Source: Sipunculus nudus | Lineage: Eukaryota > Annelida > Sipuncula > Golfingiida > Sipunculidae | NCBI GenBank assembly: GCA_026874595.1 | Contig: CM049321.1 | Span: 23,055,979-23,119,978, forward strand | DNA length: 64,000 nt | Direction of reading: 5' to 3' | Part shown: positions 46,720 to 60,129 of the stretch, in pieces | How the letters are laid out: every line of letters begins with the position of its first letter | How positions within the stretch are numbered: position 1 is the first letter of the stretch | Translations under genes and position numbers: made by a program | Notes under the pieces: generated by a model | Told to the model about the DNA's origin: nothing | Database searches by the model: none | The model's input: the letters and a program-made list of their open reading frames with translations, nothing else

Positions 46720-47345
46720 TCACGAAAGAAAGAGCATTTACTTACATTGGCATGACTTCTGACTGAGACATAGATCTTCGGGTCCTCCAGTCACACCTGT
46801 TGAAAAATTAAATAGAAATCTGCATTCCAAGAAATGCAAGTCTCCGCCATGTTGGGGGTCCTTGTTGTGGGAAGCAGCAGGCCGCTCAACTCAAAACTGA
46901 GAGCGCACGTTTAAAACGCCCTACGTAGATTGAAATACTTTGAAATTGCCGGTGTTCACTAGCTGTATTTTAGATAACCATTGTAAACCCTCGCCTAATC
47001 TCAAGTGATGTTACCTGAAAAGACGGGCAGGTGATCAGCGTGCCAAACAAGGTTGCAACATGTTTGCATTCACTTACGGGCCCATAATTCCCAGGTTCAT
47101 TTGTGCATAAGTGACTGCACATTTGTGAATATCCCTGGAATCCTTCCTGGATCCAGATCATGAACCGGACCTACACCAAAATCTAATCGATTATTCCCTG
47201 GCCCTTTCCGAAAGTGCCCTGAAAATTCCATGAGATTTTGTTCAGGATTGCGTAAGTTGTGAGCTAACACACACACACACAAAACACCCAGACACACACA
47301 CACAAGAAGGGGAATGCACGCATACGCCCCTTGTGGAGGACATAA
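46720..47345 (+). repeat. Interspersed repeat with CA-rich tail, copy 2
   Basis: Matches 23,195-23,822 (GAAAGAAAGAGCATTT, CTCAAAACTGAGAGC, CAGGTTCATTTGTGCATAAG, TGGATCCAGATCATGA) and ends with a CACACA tail and TTGTGGAGG. Finding two copies with the same right end supports a defined element end. Confidence 0.75.
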
Positions 47346-47997
47346 ACAACAGTAGTCTAACTGAACGTTTGAGAAACATAATTATTGTATGTTTGCAACT
47401 GATAACATTTGAAATAAATGTGAAAATTATAAGTTTTATGTAAACCTAAATTGGTTTAATTACACGTTTGTCAATTGATAAAAAACATACCCTTGCCTTC
47501 GTGATGTTAAGAAACCTGTTACAGATGTCTCTTTTATTGTATGCAGTATACACCAGTCAGGACGTCTACCGTGAGGTAATGTATCGTTAAAGCCCTCTAC
47601 TTATGAGGTCCGATTTATGTTTACAAATTTTCGCGATTCCTCCCCGTTTTATTATGAAGAATTTGCTGGAAATCGTTGGAAATCCAAGTTCATACATAAA
47701 TACATACATAAATGTATAAATACATACATACATAAATGTATACATACATACATACATTTATTTGTATAGCGCTGAATACATATTAGTGCTCTATAGCCCT
47801 TAGACATTATACAAGTATGAATTTAAAAAAACACATAGAATAAGGAGACATCGGCTGGAAATAAAGTTATTAAAAGAACCAAAATAATAAGGTAAAACTG
47901 AAAATGAGACTACAAAGACAAAAGAAAATTTTTAGAAATTCGATCTATATGAGGTCTTAACGGCTAATTACAATAAAATTATGAAATATAAACTTAC
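47346..47997. other. Intron next to the signal-peptide exon
   Basis: No further exon. A (CATA)n-type microsatellite lies at about 47,693-47,758, followed by TTTGTATAGCGCTGAATACA, a word common in dispersed repeats. Confidence 0.5.
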
Positions 47998-48058
47998 CCT
48001 TCCCATCAAAAAGATTTGATGCCAGAGACACAAACAGCAATAATCCCGATGGTCCCAT
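47998..48058 (-). CDS. Signal-peptide exon of the lectin/Ig gene
   Basis: On the minus strand ATG at 48,058 opens MGPSGLLLFVSLASNLFDGK, twenty codons plus one base, ending at a donor GTAAGT. It is a typical signal peptide: short N-region, hydrophobic LLLFVSLA core, small residue before a likely cleavage. The exon leaves phase 1, and its last G completes the first codon of SUEL exon 1 at 25,780. It has the same 61-bp length and phase as the signal exon of gene 1 at 61,706-61,766. Because the intron would be about 22 kb, another unseen exon or gene could intervene. Confidence 0.7.
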
Positions 48059-50589
48059 TTTCTCATCAAATTAATTGATCCATGCCATGGAACCAGAGAA
48101 CCTGGTAATATAATGCCTCACAAAATGATGTTATACCGAATTCGTGTTATCCCGAAGCTGATTTCCAGACAACTGTGGATTCAGTTGAAATGTACAGGGT
48201 ATACTTTACTGTTCATGCATTCAACTATTGTGTTACCACTTTAAATAAAATATCCTACAAAACGAATCAATACAGACAATGGTTTCACCTTCTTTTTGTT
48301 ACTCATTTAAGGTCCATGAAACGTGGGCTACAATGTTAATATTTCAGATTTATTATGTCGGGACGTATATCTCCTCATTGTAATCGGTGACTGCGTGCTT
48401 TCATTTGCTCTCGTGTCATCAGTTTAATAATAAATATTTGAGCCCAGAGATGTCGCTTTTATATACAGTGAAACCCTTCATGGCGACCATCCCGCTTTCG
48501 CGACTACCACTTGGTCACAGAATAGCATTATTAGAGTTGTAATAAATGGACACCATGCTGCCACAACGACATAAAAAAAAACAGTAAGGGTTTGGTAAAT
48601 AGTCTGCTGTTACAGTACACAGCGGCGTCTGTCTCGTTCGACTTCATGCACACGTTGTCTTTCTGATCTATCGGATCTGTTCGTTCTTACAGATTTTAAT
48701 AGTTTCCGAGGGGCATACAACCCAACCGGCCGTAGTGAGTGCTCAGGCGTGAATCCAGGATTTAAAGATCCAACCCAGGAGGATTAATGACAAAACCTAA
48801 AAAAAACTGCCCCAATGGCAATGTCCGTTAAATTTGGTGTACGCCGTAAAAAAATGGTCTCATCCTTTTGAACAAATGGTTTCGGCTGCTAGAAAAAAAA
48901 GGGGAGTTCGAAACTACTCTTCTTCGTCCTTCGTCTGCACTCAGATGAGCCCGGCTTTTGTCATGTGACCATTACACGTGACGAGCGTACGAATCACCAG
49001 TCAGGACGTCTAGCGGCTAGAGCATAAACTAATTTGAACGCTTCAATTGTTTTTTCAGTGAGAATATGCGGAGTCTAACCCTTACATCGGGTTTCATCTG
49101 CAAGATCATCAATTAGAAACCCCTTCTAGAGAAGGGAATCCCGGTAGAAAACAGTCTTAGGTCCACGAACAACGCAAGGAAAAAAATCTTAGTTTTTACA
49201 GTGCACTTTTCATATATAGTCCTAAGAGGGTTTTCACAAAACCCTTTGGAACAGAAATCATCTGTTAAACAGCTTTTTTGCCAAAATGGTTTTTGTTAGT
49301 TAATGTAAACCTTTTCTTAATCATAATACCTTTCAATACCCTTCGAAAACCCTTTACTTTTTTCAGTGTAGAATTTTGCTGTAAGACATGAACACAGTTG
49401 GGATAAGTAGATTGTTATATGTACCAATAATCGTCGCATATGTATCTCCATATTCTAAAGGATTAAGCGATTAAAATGAAATTACCGGGGCCATAACAAT
49501 AGGTGATATAGAAAGTATAGGACGGTCAGAGTTTCCAAAAATATGAAATACACTAAGACATGTACTAAACAAGTTTATAAGGTTTTAAACTTATTATATA
49601 TAAATATAATAGGATTTGAGCTCTTTAAAATTGGGGAAAATTATGGAAATGTGTTAAATGTGCCAGTAATTTTAAAGAAAAAAATAACATTCACTGGAAT
49701 AGATTTGCCTTTCCGCGTTGATTGTCACATTATGTTCTTTTAGTACCTGGTTGTATATAACTGGCCAACACATGGCCTCAGACAGGTCGAGAATGCATTT
49801 GTCAATGTTTTGCTAATGTTTTACCATATAATTCCTCTTTGTACTTTATATAGATATTCTCTATGTTTGTGTGTTTTTGTAAGCAAAAAGAGCCCATGAT
49901 TCAAGTGATCGAAGCACATTCACCACAGTTCACCAAATTTATTAGTTGAATTTCCAGGAAGTAGATATGTTTCATCTTGATAAAAACTCCGGTGTCTCTG
50001 GCAGGAAGAGTCTTTCCTATCAATCCGGAACAGAAAAAAAAGTTACATCCCTTAGGGCTAAAAAATTAGCCCGTTACTGAAATCAATCAACATGAATTAC
50101 AACAATTATCTTATTATTAAACTATTTTTGAAGACAACGAATGTGAGCATTTTTTTTTTGTAATGATGAAATGATGACAGTTCTATTATGATCTATAAAA
50201 ATCAGTGCTGTTCTTCACAGGGCAGCCGGCTTTTCTAAGAAACAATCATATTAGTGTTTATTCGGGTATACCCAGTAAGTGGTGTGAATGGTCAGAGCAT
50301 ATTATTGTAATCATATATTAATGTATAGTAAATGAAATTTAGTAATAATTTATCTTACATAAATAGCGAAACAGATCTGGAATATCAGGATTTCTCACAT
50401 TAACAATAGAACATAGCGCATATCAACCGCCGCCACATATTCATTTTATTAAATGTTATGCCATTTGAAACAACAGTTAATATAGAAACACATTGTAAGT
50501 GGGCCGAGATGATGAAGCTCAGATATCCAATGATCTAAAACCAAGGTGCAGTTTCATATATTCAAAATGCATGTGGCAGATTAAACACT
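48059..50589. other. Intergenic sequence between the two lectin genes, proximal part
   Basis: No gene supported. The upstream region of gene 2 (promoter side) is 48,059 onward, but I see no clear TATA or initiator. AGTCAGGACGTCTA occurs at about 47,556 and 49,001, a short dispersed word. Around 49,200-49,370 'aaaacccttt' and 'aaccttttctt' words recur, probably a small transposon remnant. Around 48,470-48,540 (GTGAAACCCTTCATGGCGACC) looks like another repeat end. Confidence 0.4.
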
Positions 50590-50860
50590 CTAAGAAAAAA
50601 AGGGTTCCAACTAGAACCCAAAAGGGTTCTTCAGAGTGGACTGAGTGGGGAACCTGTTAAGGTTCCAGCTAGAACCTTCAAGTGGGCTTCTTTTTGGAAC
50701 CTCCCGAAGGTTCTTTTATGGAACCTATAAGATTCCATAAAGAACCTCTTCGGAGGTTCTGAGAAGAACCCTCTACGGTTCTTTAGGATGGACTGAGTGG
50801 GGAACCTTAAAAGGTTCTTGGTGGAACCCATGTGTAGGGTTCTGTATAGAACCTTCAATG
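50590..50860. repeat. GGTTC/GAACC short inverted-word array
   Basis: About 270 bp in which GGTTCT and AGAACC alternate roughly every 15-25 bases (AAGGGTTCT, AGAACCTTC, CGAAGGTTCT, AGAACCCT). It also contains a direct repeat, GGACTGAGTGGGGAACC, at about 50,638 and 50,789. It is likely the subterminal part of a DNA transposon family; no ends could be fixed. Confidence 0.6.
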
Positions 50861-50916
50861 TAGTATAATTTAAGATAACAGTCTAGGATGTCCTATTATA
50901 CGTTTAGGATAAATTA

Positions 50917-52686
50917 GGCCCCTGTCACACATTCCCGGTTTTTGGTCCTGGTTTACCCCGGTGCATCCGGGTGCTCCTGTGTTACGGTTGACCACGGTTT
51001 TGACTCTAAAACCGGGATGAATTCTGTACTCACGGTCCTTCTAACGTTTTAGTAAGGTTCTCGTATGGGTTATTTACGGTTCCAGTAAGGTTATAGTACG
51101 TTTCATGCCGAGTAATAACGTTTAACTACGACCCTAATAGAGCGCCAATAGGTCGCCAATACGGTCATCCCGGCTCTTGTAGGGTGACAGTGCGGCATGA
51201 GTAGGTTCAACTGCGGTTAACTAGGGTCCACAACGGTGCTTCCCGCAGGGCTTACCTCGAGGCACGCACGGCGCCTATGAGAACTCGCGCATTTGTCATT
51301 TCTATGCAGTTTCGACGTTTGGGCAGTTTAAAATACTTAATTATAAATTCACAGTACTGCAAAGGAAAAACAGGAATGTAGCTACCAAGGATCAGTCCCA
51401 GGCAGGAAATCAGTCCAATGAGGTGTCCAAGCTCTACCCATAAGTGTGAAACAAAAAGGAGGAATACTCTCCGTGCCTCAACGGTAAAATAGCAAATATA
51501 TTAAGGTATTGTTAGAAATGAACAAACTTCTAATCAAAAGTTCCTCATCAGCATAAAATTAGGCCCACGGGGACCACGTATGAAGCAATTGGAGGCCAAG
51601 GGACCAGGATATTCAGAAACCGCCTTATAATATTTTATGTTTGAACCTTTACCAGCTGATATAGAGGTTGAATATATTGCTTATTTAAATAATATATGAA
51701 TATTAAAAATGGATTATGAAAGTAAATTGAGAAAATATATAATATGATTACAGAAATTTAACAGAATGTTTTCAAATTTGCACCAGAGCCTTGATATGAA
51801 TGAGTGCCGAAATTCAATTATCACCCCGGAACATGGAAGGGGGGGGGGGGGGTTCCATTCTGGGACAGGATATAAATAAATAAATTTTAGACTGGCACAT
51901 ATATAGAATTACAACTGCACATTTCCGTTTAGAACTCCAAAACAGAGGTCACTGCGCGTTGAAATAAACTCTGGATAAAAAAGACAAAGTGAAAAGGGGC
52001 CTCTTGACCTCATCAGCAAGGTAAATCCATAATACTGGTTAATCAAGAATTGCAGAGAAGGATGCTGGGGCTGGTTTATATAATTTCGATTTTTTGTCAA
52101 TATTTTCCACCACCAGACTTGGTCAGTAGCAGACCCTCCTGACATCCTACTAAAATCCCCTTGACCCCTTGTAAAACGTCGTAAAACGTAGCTAACCGTA
52201 GTTCACCCGGGGCGTAAGCCCTAGTAGGGCCGAGGCGCAGTCGAACCTGAACTTGGTCGATCATAGTTAACCGTGGCCAAACCGTACCTAGAACCTATGG
52301 GCCGTACAAGTACCGAGAAACCTCGGAGTGCTGCCCTGGTGAGCCGTACGTGAACCGTACCCGGAAGGTTATTTTGGAAGCGTCCAGGTTTGCGCAAGGT
52401 GAAACTAGGGGGTCCCCACGGACCACTACGGCTATTGCGGTGGCACTAGGGTTCTACAAGGGCTTTGGTAGGATTCTACTTCGATTCCATTTTCACCCCG
52501 ATTGACCCCTGCAAAGTATTGCACGCAAAACTCTACCGGACACGTTGTTGATTGAAGACGGTTGATCAGGATTGACTACGGGTCACTAGGTTCGGGTTCG
52601 GTCTAACTAAGATTGGCTACGATTAACTACAGAGTCCAACCGTAGTGCCTCTGGGACGCCAAAACCGGGAATGTGTGACTATAGCC
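50917..52686. mobile_element. PIF/Harbinger-like non-autonomous element
   Basis: 1,770 bp. The left end GGCCCCTGTCACACATTC and the right end, inverted, GGCTATAGTCACACATTC continue together into CCCGGTTTT, and the element is flanked by TTA on both sides. A 3-bp TTA target duplication and GGC ends fit PIF/Harbinger. About 400 bp at each end are rich in degenerate 'acggtt' and 'aaccgt' words, giving the ends self-complementarity. The middle is AT-rich with a poly-G run at 51,840; no transposase is visible. The minus-strand ORF at 51,909-52,145 has no recognisable domain. Confidence 0.75.
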
Positions 52687-54087
52687 TTAAGTACGTCATA
52701 TGTCCATACATATTTGATAGAGTGTTGAAAAATATGCAAAAAAATATAAATCTTTCTCAAAGAAGGTGGGTAAATGCAAGGATCAAAGCTGAAATCATAT
52801 ATATATATACTTGTATCATTTAAATATGATGAAACCTTCAAGGCGAAATGAAAACACTTTTTGTTAAGGAAACACATTTTTATTTAGTTGTTAAAAGATC
52901 ATTCTATGGAAAGAGCAATTACAAAAAGCATTAGCTAATATATGCACGTAAATGATATAACTGACGTTTGCTTTACAGAGTTCGTGAACACCTCACACAG
53001 ATCCGAGTAGTTTTCTTAAACTTATATTCCCTTGTTATCGTTCAGTGTAGAGTTTTCATAATTCAGGCAAGTGTTGTGTTTTGCCAGCAAGAATTTCAGT
53101 TTCCTTGGTATATAGGCCTACTTGCAATGAAATTGAATATTTCGCACTGTCTCTCTTATCTGCACACACAATAATGCCTATAAGAATAGAACATCCACCA
53201 TGCGCAGTGTTCTGTTTTTGTTTTTTTTTTGGTGTGGGTTTAATATCCGGTGAACGTCAACAATATATTTTCGATGAATTATTTGTGTATTCTCAGGTAT
53301 TTGTTTATCTCTTGTGAGTCCAGGTCCTCTAGTATAGTTATTCTGTATTATAAAAATAATACGTGTCTGCTTTAAAAAATAAAATGTATGAAGTCGCAGC
53401 AACATATATTCGATTCACAACAGGTAATGCAACAAGTGTCTTGTACGATGTTTGTATGGCTGTTATAGCTGATACACCTTATTGAGCGATTCAAACATAT
53501 TCCAGTCCCATAGGCAAATGTATTGTTTCTATGTATACAAATCTTCAATCGAAAACGAAATGCCTGATATCTAATAACTAATATCTGATTCCTTGTCAAC
53601 ATATCCCTTAATTGCGTGATGCGTACTGGTTGAGGAAGGGTACGGAGAATCGATCTGTAAAATAAGAGATTAATATATATCACCAGCATTTGAGAATTAA
53701 TTAACATACGACGTTTCTGGTCTGTGAAGTCGCTAATCGGAATTCTCTCTCTCTCTCTCTCTCTCACTGGGGATTGCATTTTGAATATTGTTGTTGTTAA
53801 CATAACAATGTTTTGGCAAGCGTCCCGAAATATTTTAAATACGAAAAATTTTTATGAATGGCAGTTAATGATTACAATAACTCTTATAAACACGTACTTT
53901 TCACAAGGTATATTAACACAGAATGCGTAATTATTCTTACTTTTTCATAATCGCCTTATAATACTTTTAACCCTGCATTCACATTATTTGTAGTTTCCTT
54001 ATATAGTTATATGTGGTTAACACAAAAAAATACCTGATTTTTGCTTTGTGATACGCTAACCTAAGTGCATTATTAAAACATTTTTGT
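52687..54087. other. Downstream of gene 1; no supported gene
   Basis: Would hold the 3' UTR of gene 1 next to 54,087. A minus-strand frame from about 53,655 (after an acceptor-like TTATTTTACAG) to 53,372 is open for about 94 codons and ends with a cysteine-rich tail (CCITCCESNICCC). Nothing joins it to gene 1 and it has no recognised domain, so I leave it uncalled. A (CT)n tract lies at 53,743-53,765. Confidence 0.35.
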
Positions 54088-54209
54088 TTATGATTTAGGA
54101 ATTACTCTTGAATAACGTGCAATGTTATAATCATCAGCCCGATTACAACAAAAACCCACTCTTCCTTTTTCATTTTCATTCTTGCTAGCCAGGCAGATGT
54201 ATCTGGTTC
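54088..54209 (-). CDS. Last exon of lectin gene 1
   Basis: The acceptor is TGTCTTTGCAG. Two frames are plausible. Entering at phase 1 gives TRYICLASKNENEKGRVG and continues to a stop at 54,088. Entering at phase 0, the phase left by the exon at 54,642, gives EPDTSAWLARMKMKKEEW then a hydrophobic run VFVVIGLMIITLHVI and a stop at 54,102, which looks like a membrane-spanning tail. The exon is homologous to the one at 54,642-54,715 (shared ATCTGCCTGGCTA), so the two may be alternatives, each joined to an earlier phase-1 exon. Which frame is used decides between a secreted and a membrane-bound product. Confidence 0.55.
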
Positions 54210-54641
54210 CTGCAAAGACAAAGAATGGATGAGTGACCAGTATATTCTGTCCTTGGTAATACACGTAATTAATCAATGCAACAATGGTTAATTAGTGGAT
54301 GCCTTAAAACGAATGTGTAATTAAGCGTAATCCCGCATGTCCATATGTAGTGAAAACACCAATACTAGAGTTTCCGAAACAAAATATAAACATAAACAAA
54401 ATAGAATGCATATGTGTGCATTGGATTACAATGATGTATCAATATAATTAATAAGCAACCATGTCTTATTCTTTAAAATGTATTGTATGTTCATCACAAT
54501 TAGATGTAAATACAGACCATAACAATCTTAGATTTTTGTTTTGTGATACACAATTTCATGTTTATTAATTGGTACCACTTGACACGTTGCAATTTAAGTT
54601 TAACTCTGGAATAACTTTTAAAACACGTTATATAAACTTAC

Positions 54642-54715
54642 CCTTTCATAGGAAAAAATCCTGTTAAATTCATCTTCATTTGCTCTCTTATTAGCCAGGC
54701 AGATGAATTTTGTCA
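54642..54715 (-). CDS. Short 3' exon of lectin gene 1
   Basis: 74 bp between acceptor CTCTTTGCAG and donor GTAAGT. Only entry at phase 1 is open: TKFICLANKRANEDEF then NRIFSYER. It leaves phase 0, unlike the other exons of this family. Its first half is clearly homologous to the start of the last exon at 54,209. No domain is recognised. If joined to the last exon it forces the hydrophobic frame there. Confidence 0.55.
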
Positions 54716-55537
54716 CTGCAAAGAGATATGCATGTGTTAATTAAGTAAAGTCTACGCTTGATAATAATTAGTCTACTTTAAACACCGAGTAATTAGAGAA
54801 CACCTTCAGTCAATGTGCCGTCAGGTGTGACTTTACATTGAGAGAGTCCGTTTTGTCCCCTGCTTTAGTGTTGAAAAGCCACATTCGTTTTCAAAACAGT
54901 GCTCCAATTTCTACCATTTACTGACTAAACTTAAAATAGCGAGGCTTGTGTTCTTTCGCCCTATGTATAATAAATGATTTTCGTACAATCTAAAGAAGTG
55001 GCACAGGATAGAGACTTGTAAGCATTCTATACAGGTTGTTATGAATGAATTCCATGTATAATCGTGCAGCGTATTCAGTTTCAGTCGATTTACACCTTTG
55101 TTTGGTGACTGTTTTTCACAATGCCTGAACTGTTTCTAATTATACGTGACTATGAACTTTTATTACTTTGCTGCAACGATTACTGCACGCATTATCATGG
55201 GACTTTGTCCAGCCTTAGAGACAGAGACTTATTCACTGCACAGTTAATCTCTAGACATATAACTTCGACGTTCTTCACATGAAATTAAATCATATATAAA
55301 CATCAGTCTTACCTATATACCGTGATTCCTCTTCTCATATAGCGAGCAACCAAAACAACCTGACCGTTGACTTCATCAGTTCCAATAAAGCTGCGCATGC
55401 GCGTCCAAATTATCTGGGTGTCCGGTCAAAGCACGGGTTCAAATTTCACTAAGCGGTATTACCATTTACATTCTCAGGGAAAACAAGAAAAGAAATTAAA
55501 TGCACTAGCCGATTTATACGCTCCTCACTTATCGGTT
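54716..55537. other. Intron of gene 1, with a possible 18-bp exon
   Basis: No clear exon. At 55,313-55,330 (minus) an AG, 18 bases and GTAAGA could form a phase-1 microexon reading ESRYI, but its pyrimidine tract is poor, so it is not called. Confidence 0.3.
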
Positions 55538-56100
55538 ATACGAGGTGTGTCTGAAAAGTAACGGGGCTGGTGACTGATGTCGCAAACAATTTATTTCAAT
55601 GACAAACAACAGACTACATGGTCCTCCTCGAGTATGATCACTTTACAATCTTTCTCTACCACGCTTCTATGCACCAAAGAATCAGACCAATGACAGGTTG
55701 TGTCCCGGTTGTTACGGGGTGACATGAAAGCGGACCGAACTGTCTCGCTAGTAAAGCTTGCTAGTAAAGCTCCGGTTGGAACGCAGGACATGTTCGCCAC
55801 CGACATGGCTTCGAATCCCAGATCGGCCCAATGTTTTTCCCTCAACAATTTGTCTTCGTAACAAAATGGGGGCTCATCCGGGATGACGGTATACTTTGTG
55901 GCCCAGTGAATAAGCTCAACAAAGTGTGACTCCTGGGATAATTAGTCTTGTTCTGATAGCAGAACGCTCTTAAGAGGGGGTGTGTTACGGGGTGACAAAA
56001 AAGTTACCGAACTGTGCGGACATGTGCGCCACCGACATGGGTTCGAATCCCGGATCGGCCCAATGTTTACCCCTGAACAGGTTGTCTTCGTAACACGGTG
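55538..56100. repeat. Mariner-like end and tandem tRNA-derived repeat
   Basis: TACGAGGTGTGTCTGAAAAG at 55,540 followed by TAACG is a typical mariner-type inverted-repeat end next to a TA; about 150 bp of related sequence follows and no transposase motif is seen. From 55,712 two copies of a unit (GTTACGGGGTGACA ... TTCGTAACA) follow; each has a B-box-like TTCGAATCCC, and the second carries the perfect B box GGTTCGAATCC (56,040-56,050) followed by CGGATCGGCCCAATG. It is probably a pol III SINE pair next to a mariner remnant. Confidence 0.55.
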
Positions 56101-56374
56101 TAATCAAGCCAAAGAGAGCGGATATCGCATGTTTAAAAAATTAGGCTAGATGCACAATACAATATCACTCTGTCAGTGTTCTGATTACAATTCTTTGCTC
56201 TGTGCGCACCCTGGTGTTCCTACCCAGAGAACCTTGCCATACAAAGCAGCGGTTATACGAAACTATGCCTGAAACGACTGCAGTGTATAACCTCTGCGGG
56301 AGGAGAGTATCCAATTTAAAGACACACGCACACCAACACAAACAGACACACACACGTCCAAAGGCGATACTTAC

Positions 56375-56395
56375 GGTTCTGGCTATATTTGTCTC
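56375..56395 (-). CDS. Possible 21-bp microexon of lectin gene 1
   Basis: An AG, 21 bases and a strong donor GTAAGTATCG on the minus strand. At phase 1 it reads GDKYSQN in frame with the SUEL exon and leaves phase 1. The upstream pyrimidine tract is weak, so this could be a chance donor. Confidence 0.25.
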
Positions 56396-58067
56396 CTAGA
56401 TATGCTGTTCTGATGTCATCCCGATGTTTTCGACGTCATGAAATGCAAGTATACAATGTTGTAAAGAAAAGAAGCAGCATTCCGGTATTTGCAACATCAA
56501 ATAATGTTCATAGTTTAAGATCACACAAAAGATCATTGTTCTACGGAATTTTCCAGTTGGGAAACATAGGAAGTAAATCTATCAGATCATAACATTTAAA
56601 CATATAGTATCAACAAGGGCCCTGGAATTTATGTGGGATAAAAAACATTTCAAGTTGAAAGATGATGAAATTATATTGATAATACGATGACTATAATAAT
56701 AATAATTATAATAAAAAGAGGAAGTTGAAAAAGAAGAAGAAGAATAAACTGACGTTGACCTGGCTACTGAACATGTAAAAATCGGAGAATAGATAATACC
56801 AAGTTTGGAGTTACATGTCATTTAATTAATCATTCGACCTAACATTTTACTAAACATCGTTACCCTTAATGATAAAATTCAAAGAACTGCAAATTTTTTG
56901 AAGAATTTCGTTATACCTGGCAGCATCAAAGGTAAACTATTTGGTTTTAAAAAGCCAACAATTTGACAAATGACAAAACGTTAATAAACAAGTATTGAGA
57001 AAAATGATTTTGTGTGTTGGCACAATATCTTATTATGACTTGTATAAATGGCATCATCTATTTGATTTAGAATACAGCGCTTTGGTGTGACAGGTACATT
57101 TTCACTGATAAATGGAACGTCTGCGATTGTTTGTGTTTTTTTTGTTGAAATTGATTGGAAGTCTACCGAGTAATAGCGATCATCCTTCTCATTCGTCCGC
57201 CTGGTCATCCGTCAGTGGGGCACAAGATAAATAATAACAGATTGAATTAGACCTTATCTTAAAGGGACCTATTCCCATACCTGGTATGTTAAACAAAAGT
57301 GCAATATATTGTTTTCCTTAAATATGTTGGTATTTACCAATATTTCTTTCTAAAACCGTTTGCTTACTCCTGTACACGAGTAGAAATAAGCTTGCGCCGG
57401 GCGCGATCAGTGGCAAAAAAAAAGATAGCTTGCACAATACCCGGTAGCCGTACCACTCTTCTTTCATATTTTTCATCCTTTATATTGTCACGCGTGGTAG
57501 TGTGGTAGACATAACACGTGGGCTTTCTTTACTCACATAAAGTACCACAACAACATATAAAACATGTGAACTGAAGACAGTATGTGTCCGTGTGCCGGGA
57601 TGTGTTTGTTTGGAAACTTTCTATTTATTTAAATGAACTTAATAACAGCGTGATATAATACACATATTATAGCAATTGATTAAGTACCTTTAAGCTCCGG
57701 GGAGTTCGTGTAAATACCTTATGAAAACAAGAAATAATGACACAGCGACCTATATATTCTGGAAGATCAAGATTTAGAGTCAAAGTCTTGAGCAGCTTTC
57801 ATGGCAGCTAAACTTTAGTCCGTTCCAGCACCCCTGTCCCCCTGTTTTCCCGCGATTATAATTCTGCAAGTCAAAGAATGCCAAAACGTTTTGCCCCTCG
57901 AGAAGAAGAAAATGCATAATTAACTTTTTTTTGAAACAATAGTGAAACGGAATATAATAATGTATATAAATGTATATAGATATTATTCTTTAAGCTGAAT
58001 AAACAGTCCAGATAAATCAGTAACTATATGAAACATTTTTATCTTTTCCAGGCTTGGTCAGCAATGT
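56396..58067. other. Intron of gene 1 with repeat fragments
   Basis: No exon supported. TTAAAGGGACCTATTCCCATA at 57,259 matches the left end of the TTAA MITE family but the right end was not found, so it is a truncated copy. At 57,165-57,230 'gagtaatagcgatcatcc' and 'cgtccg' recall the family at 33,355. Confidence 0.45.
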
Positions 58068-59727
<1,660 letters not shown>

Positions 59728-60034
59728 CGATGCACTTGTAGGAAAGTCGCAGGAATTTAATTACACCAGGGCAAGGGTCACCGCTCAGTTCAACGTTATT
59801 CACGAGGAAGCTGCAGCTGTTCCTGCCCTCACACAAGTGCTCCACAGCTGCCTGAGCAGCTGGAAATCCGGGGCAGGATGTTTGTCCAAGGTGGGCGGGT
59901 GGACAATTCTTAGTAGTGGGCGGGTGGACAATCCTTAGTATTGTCCCTCCCGTACATAACGTCCGTTATCGACAGCACGAGGTCGCCATCACAGCTAAGT
60001 TCAGCCGGCCTACTTTCACAAAACACCTTGGTAC
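59728..60034 (-). pseudogene. SUEL lectin exon of gene 1, frameshifted by a 25-bp duplication
   Basis: Acceptor GTTTTGCTTAG, donor GTAAGT. In phase 1 from the signal exon it reads VFCESRPAELSCDGDLVL, then VMYGRDNTKDCPPAH, and hits a stop (TAA at about 59,914) inside a tandem duplication. Beyond it, in another frame, the rest of a SUEL domain is intact: CEGRNSCSF, GDPCPG, LRLSYKC. Cysteine spacing and the YGR and DPC motifs are canonical. The exon is 307 bp; minus 25 it is 282, a multiple of three with phase 1 at both ends. So the domain was recently functional and this allele would be truncated after about 60 residues, or the duplication is an assembly or sequencing artefact. Confidence 0.88.
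59891..59940. repeat. 25-bp tandem duplication inside the SUEL exon
   Basis: GTGGGCGGGTGGACAATTCT plus TAGTA is followed at once by the same 25 bases with one difference (TCCTT for TTCTT). One copy is needed for an open frame, the second shifts it. Confidence 0.95.
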
Positions 60035-60129
60035 CTAAGCAAAACAATAAGTGGATCTATTATTGTTTCATATCGGGCGTACTGACAGCAGGAACATTTT
60101 GTCGTTAAATGAGATTCGGAAAACAAAAC

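Noticed and set aside
53372-53660. Cysteine-rich secreted peptide exon
   Set aside because: An acceptor-like AG and a cysteine-rich C-terminus are present, but there is no start, no signal peptide and no linked exon; composition alone is not enough.
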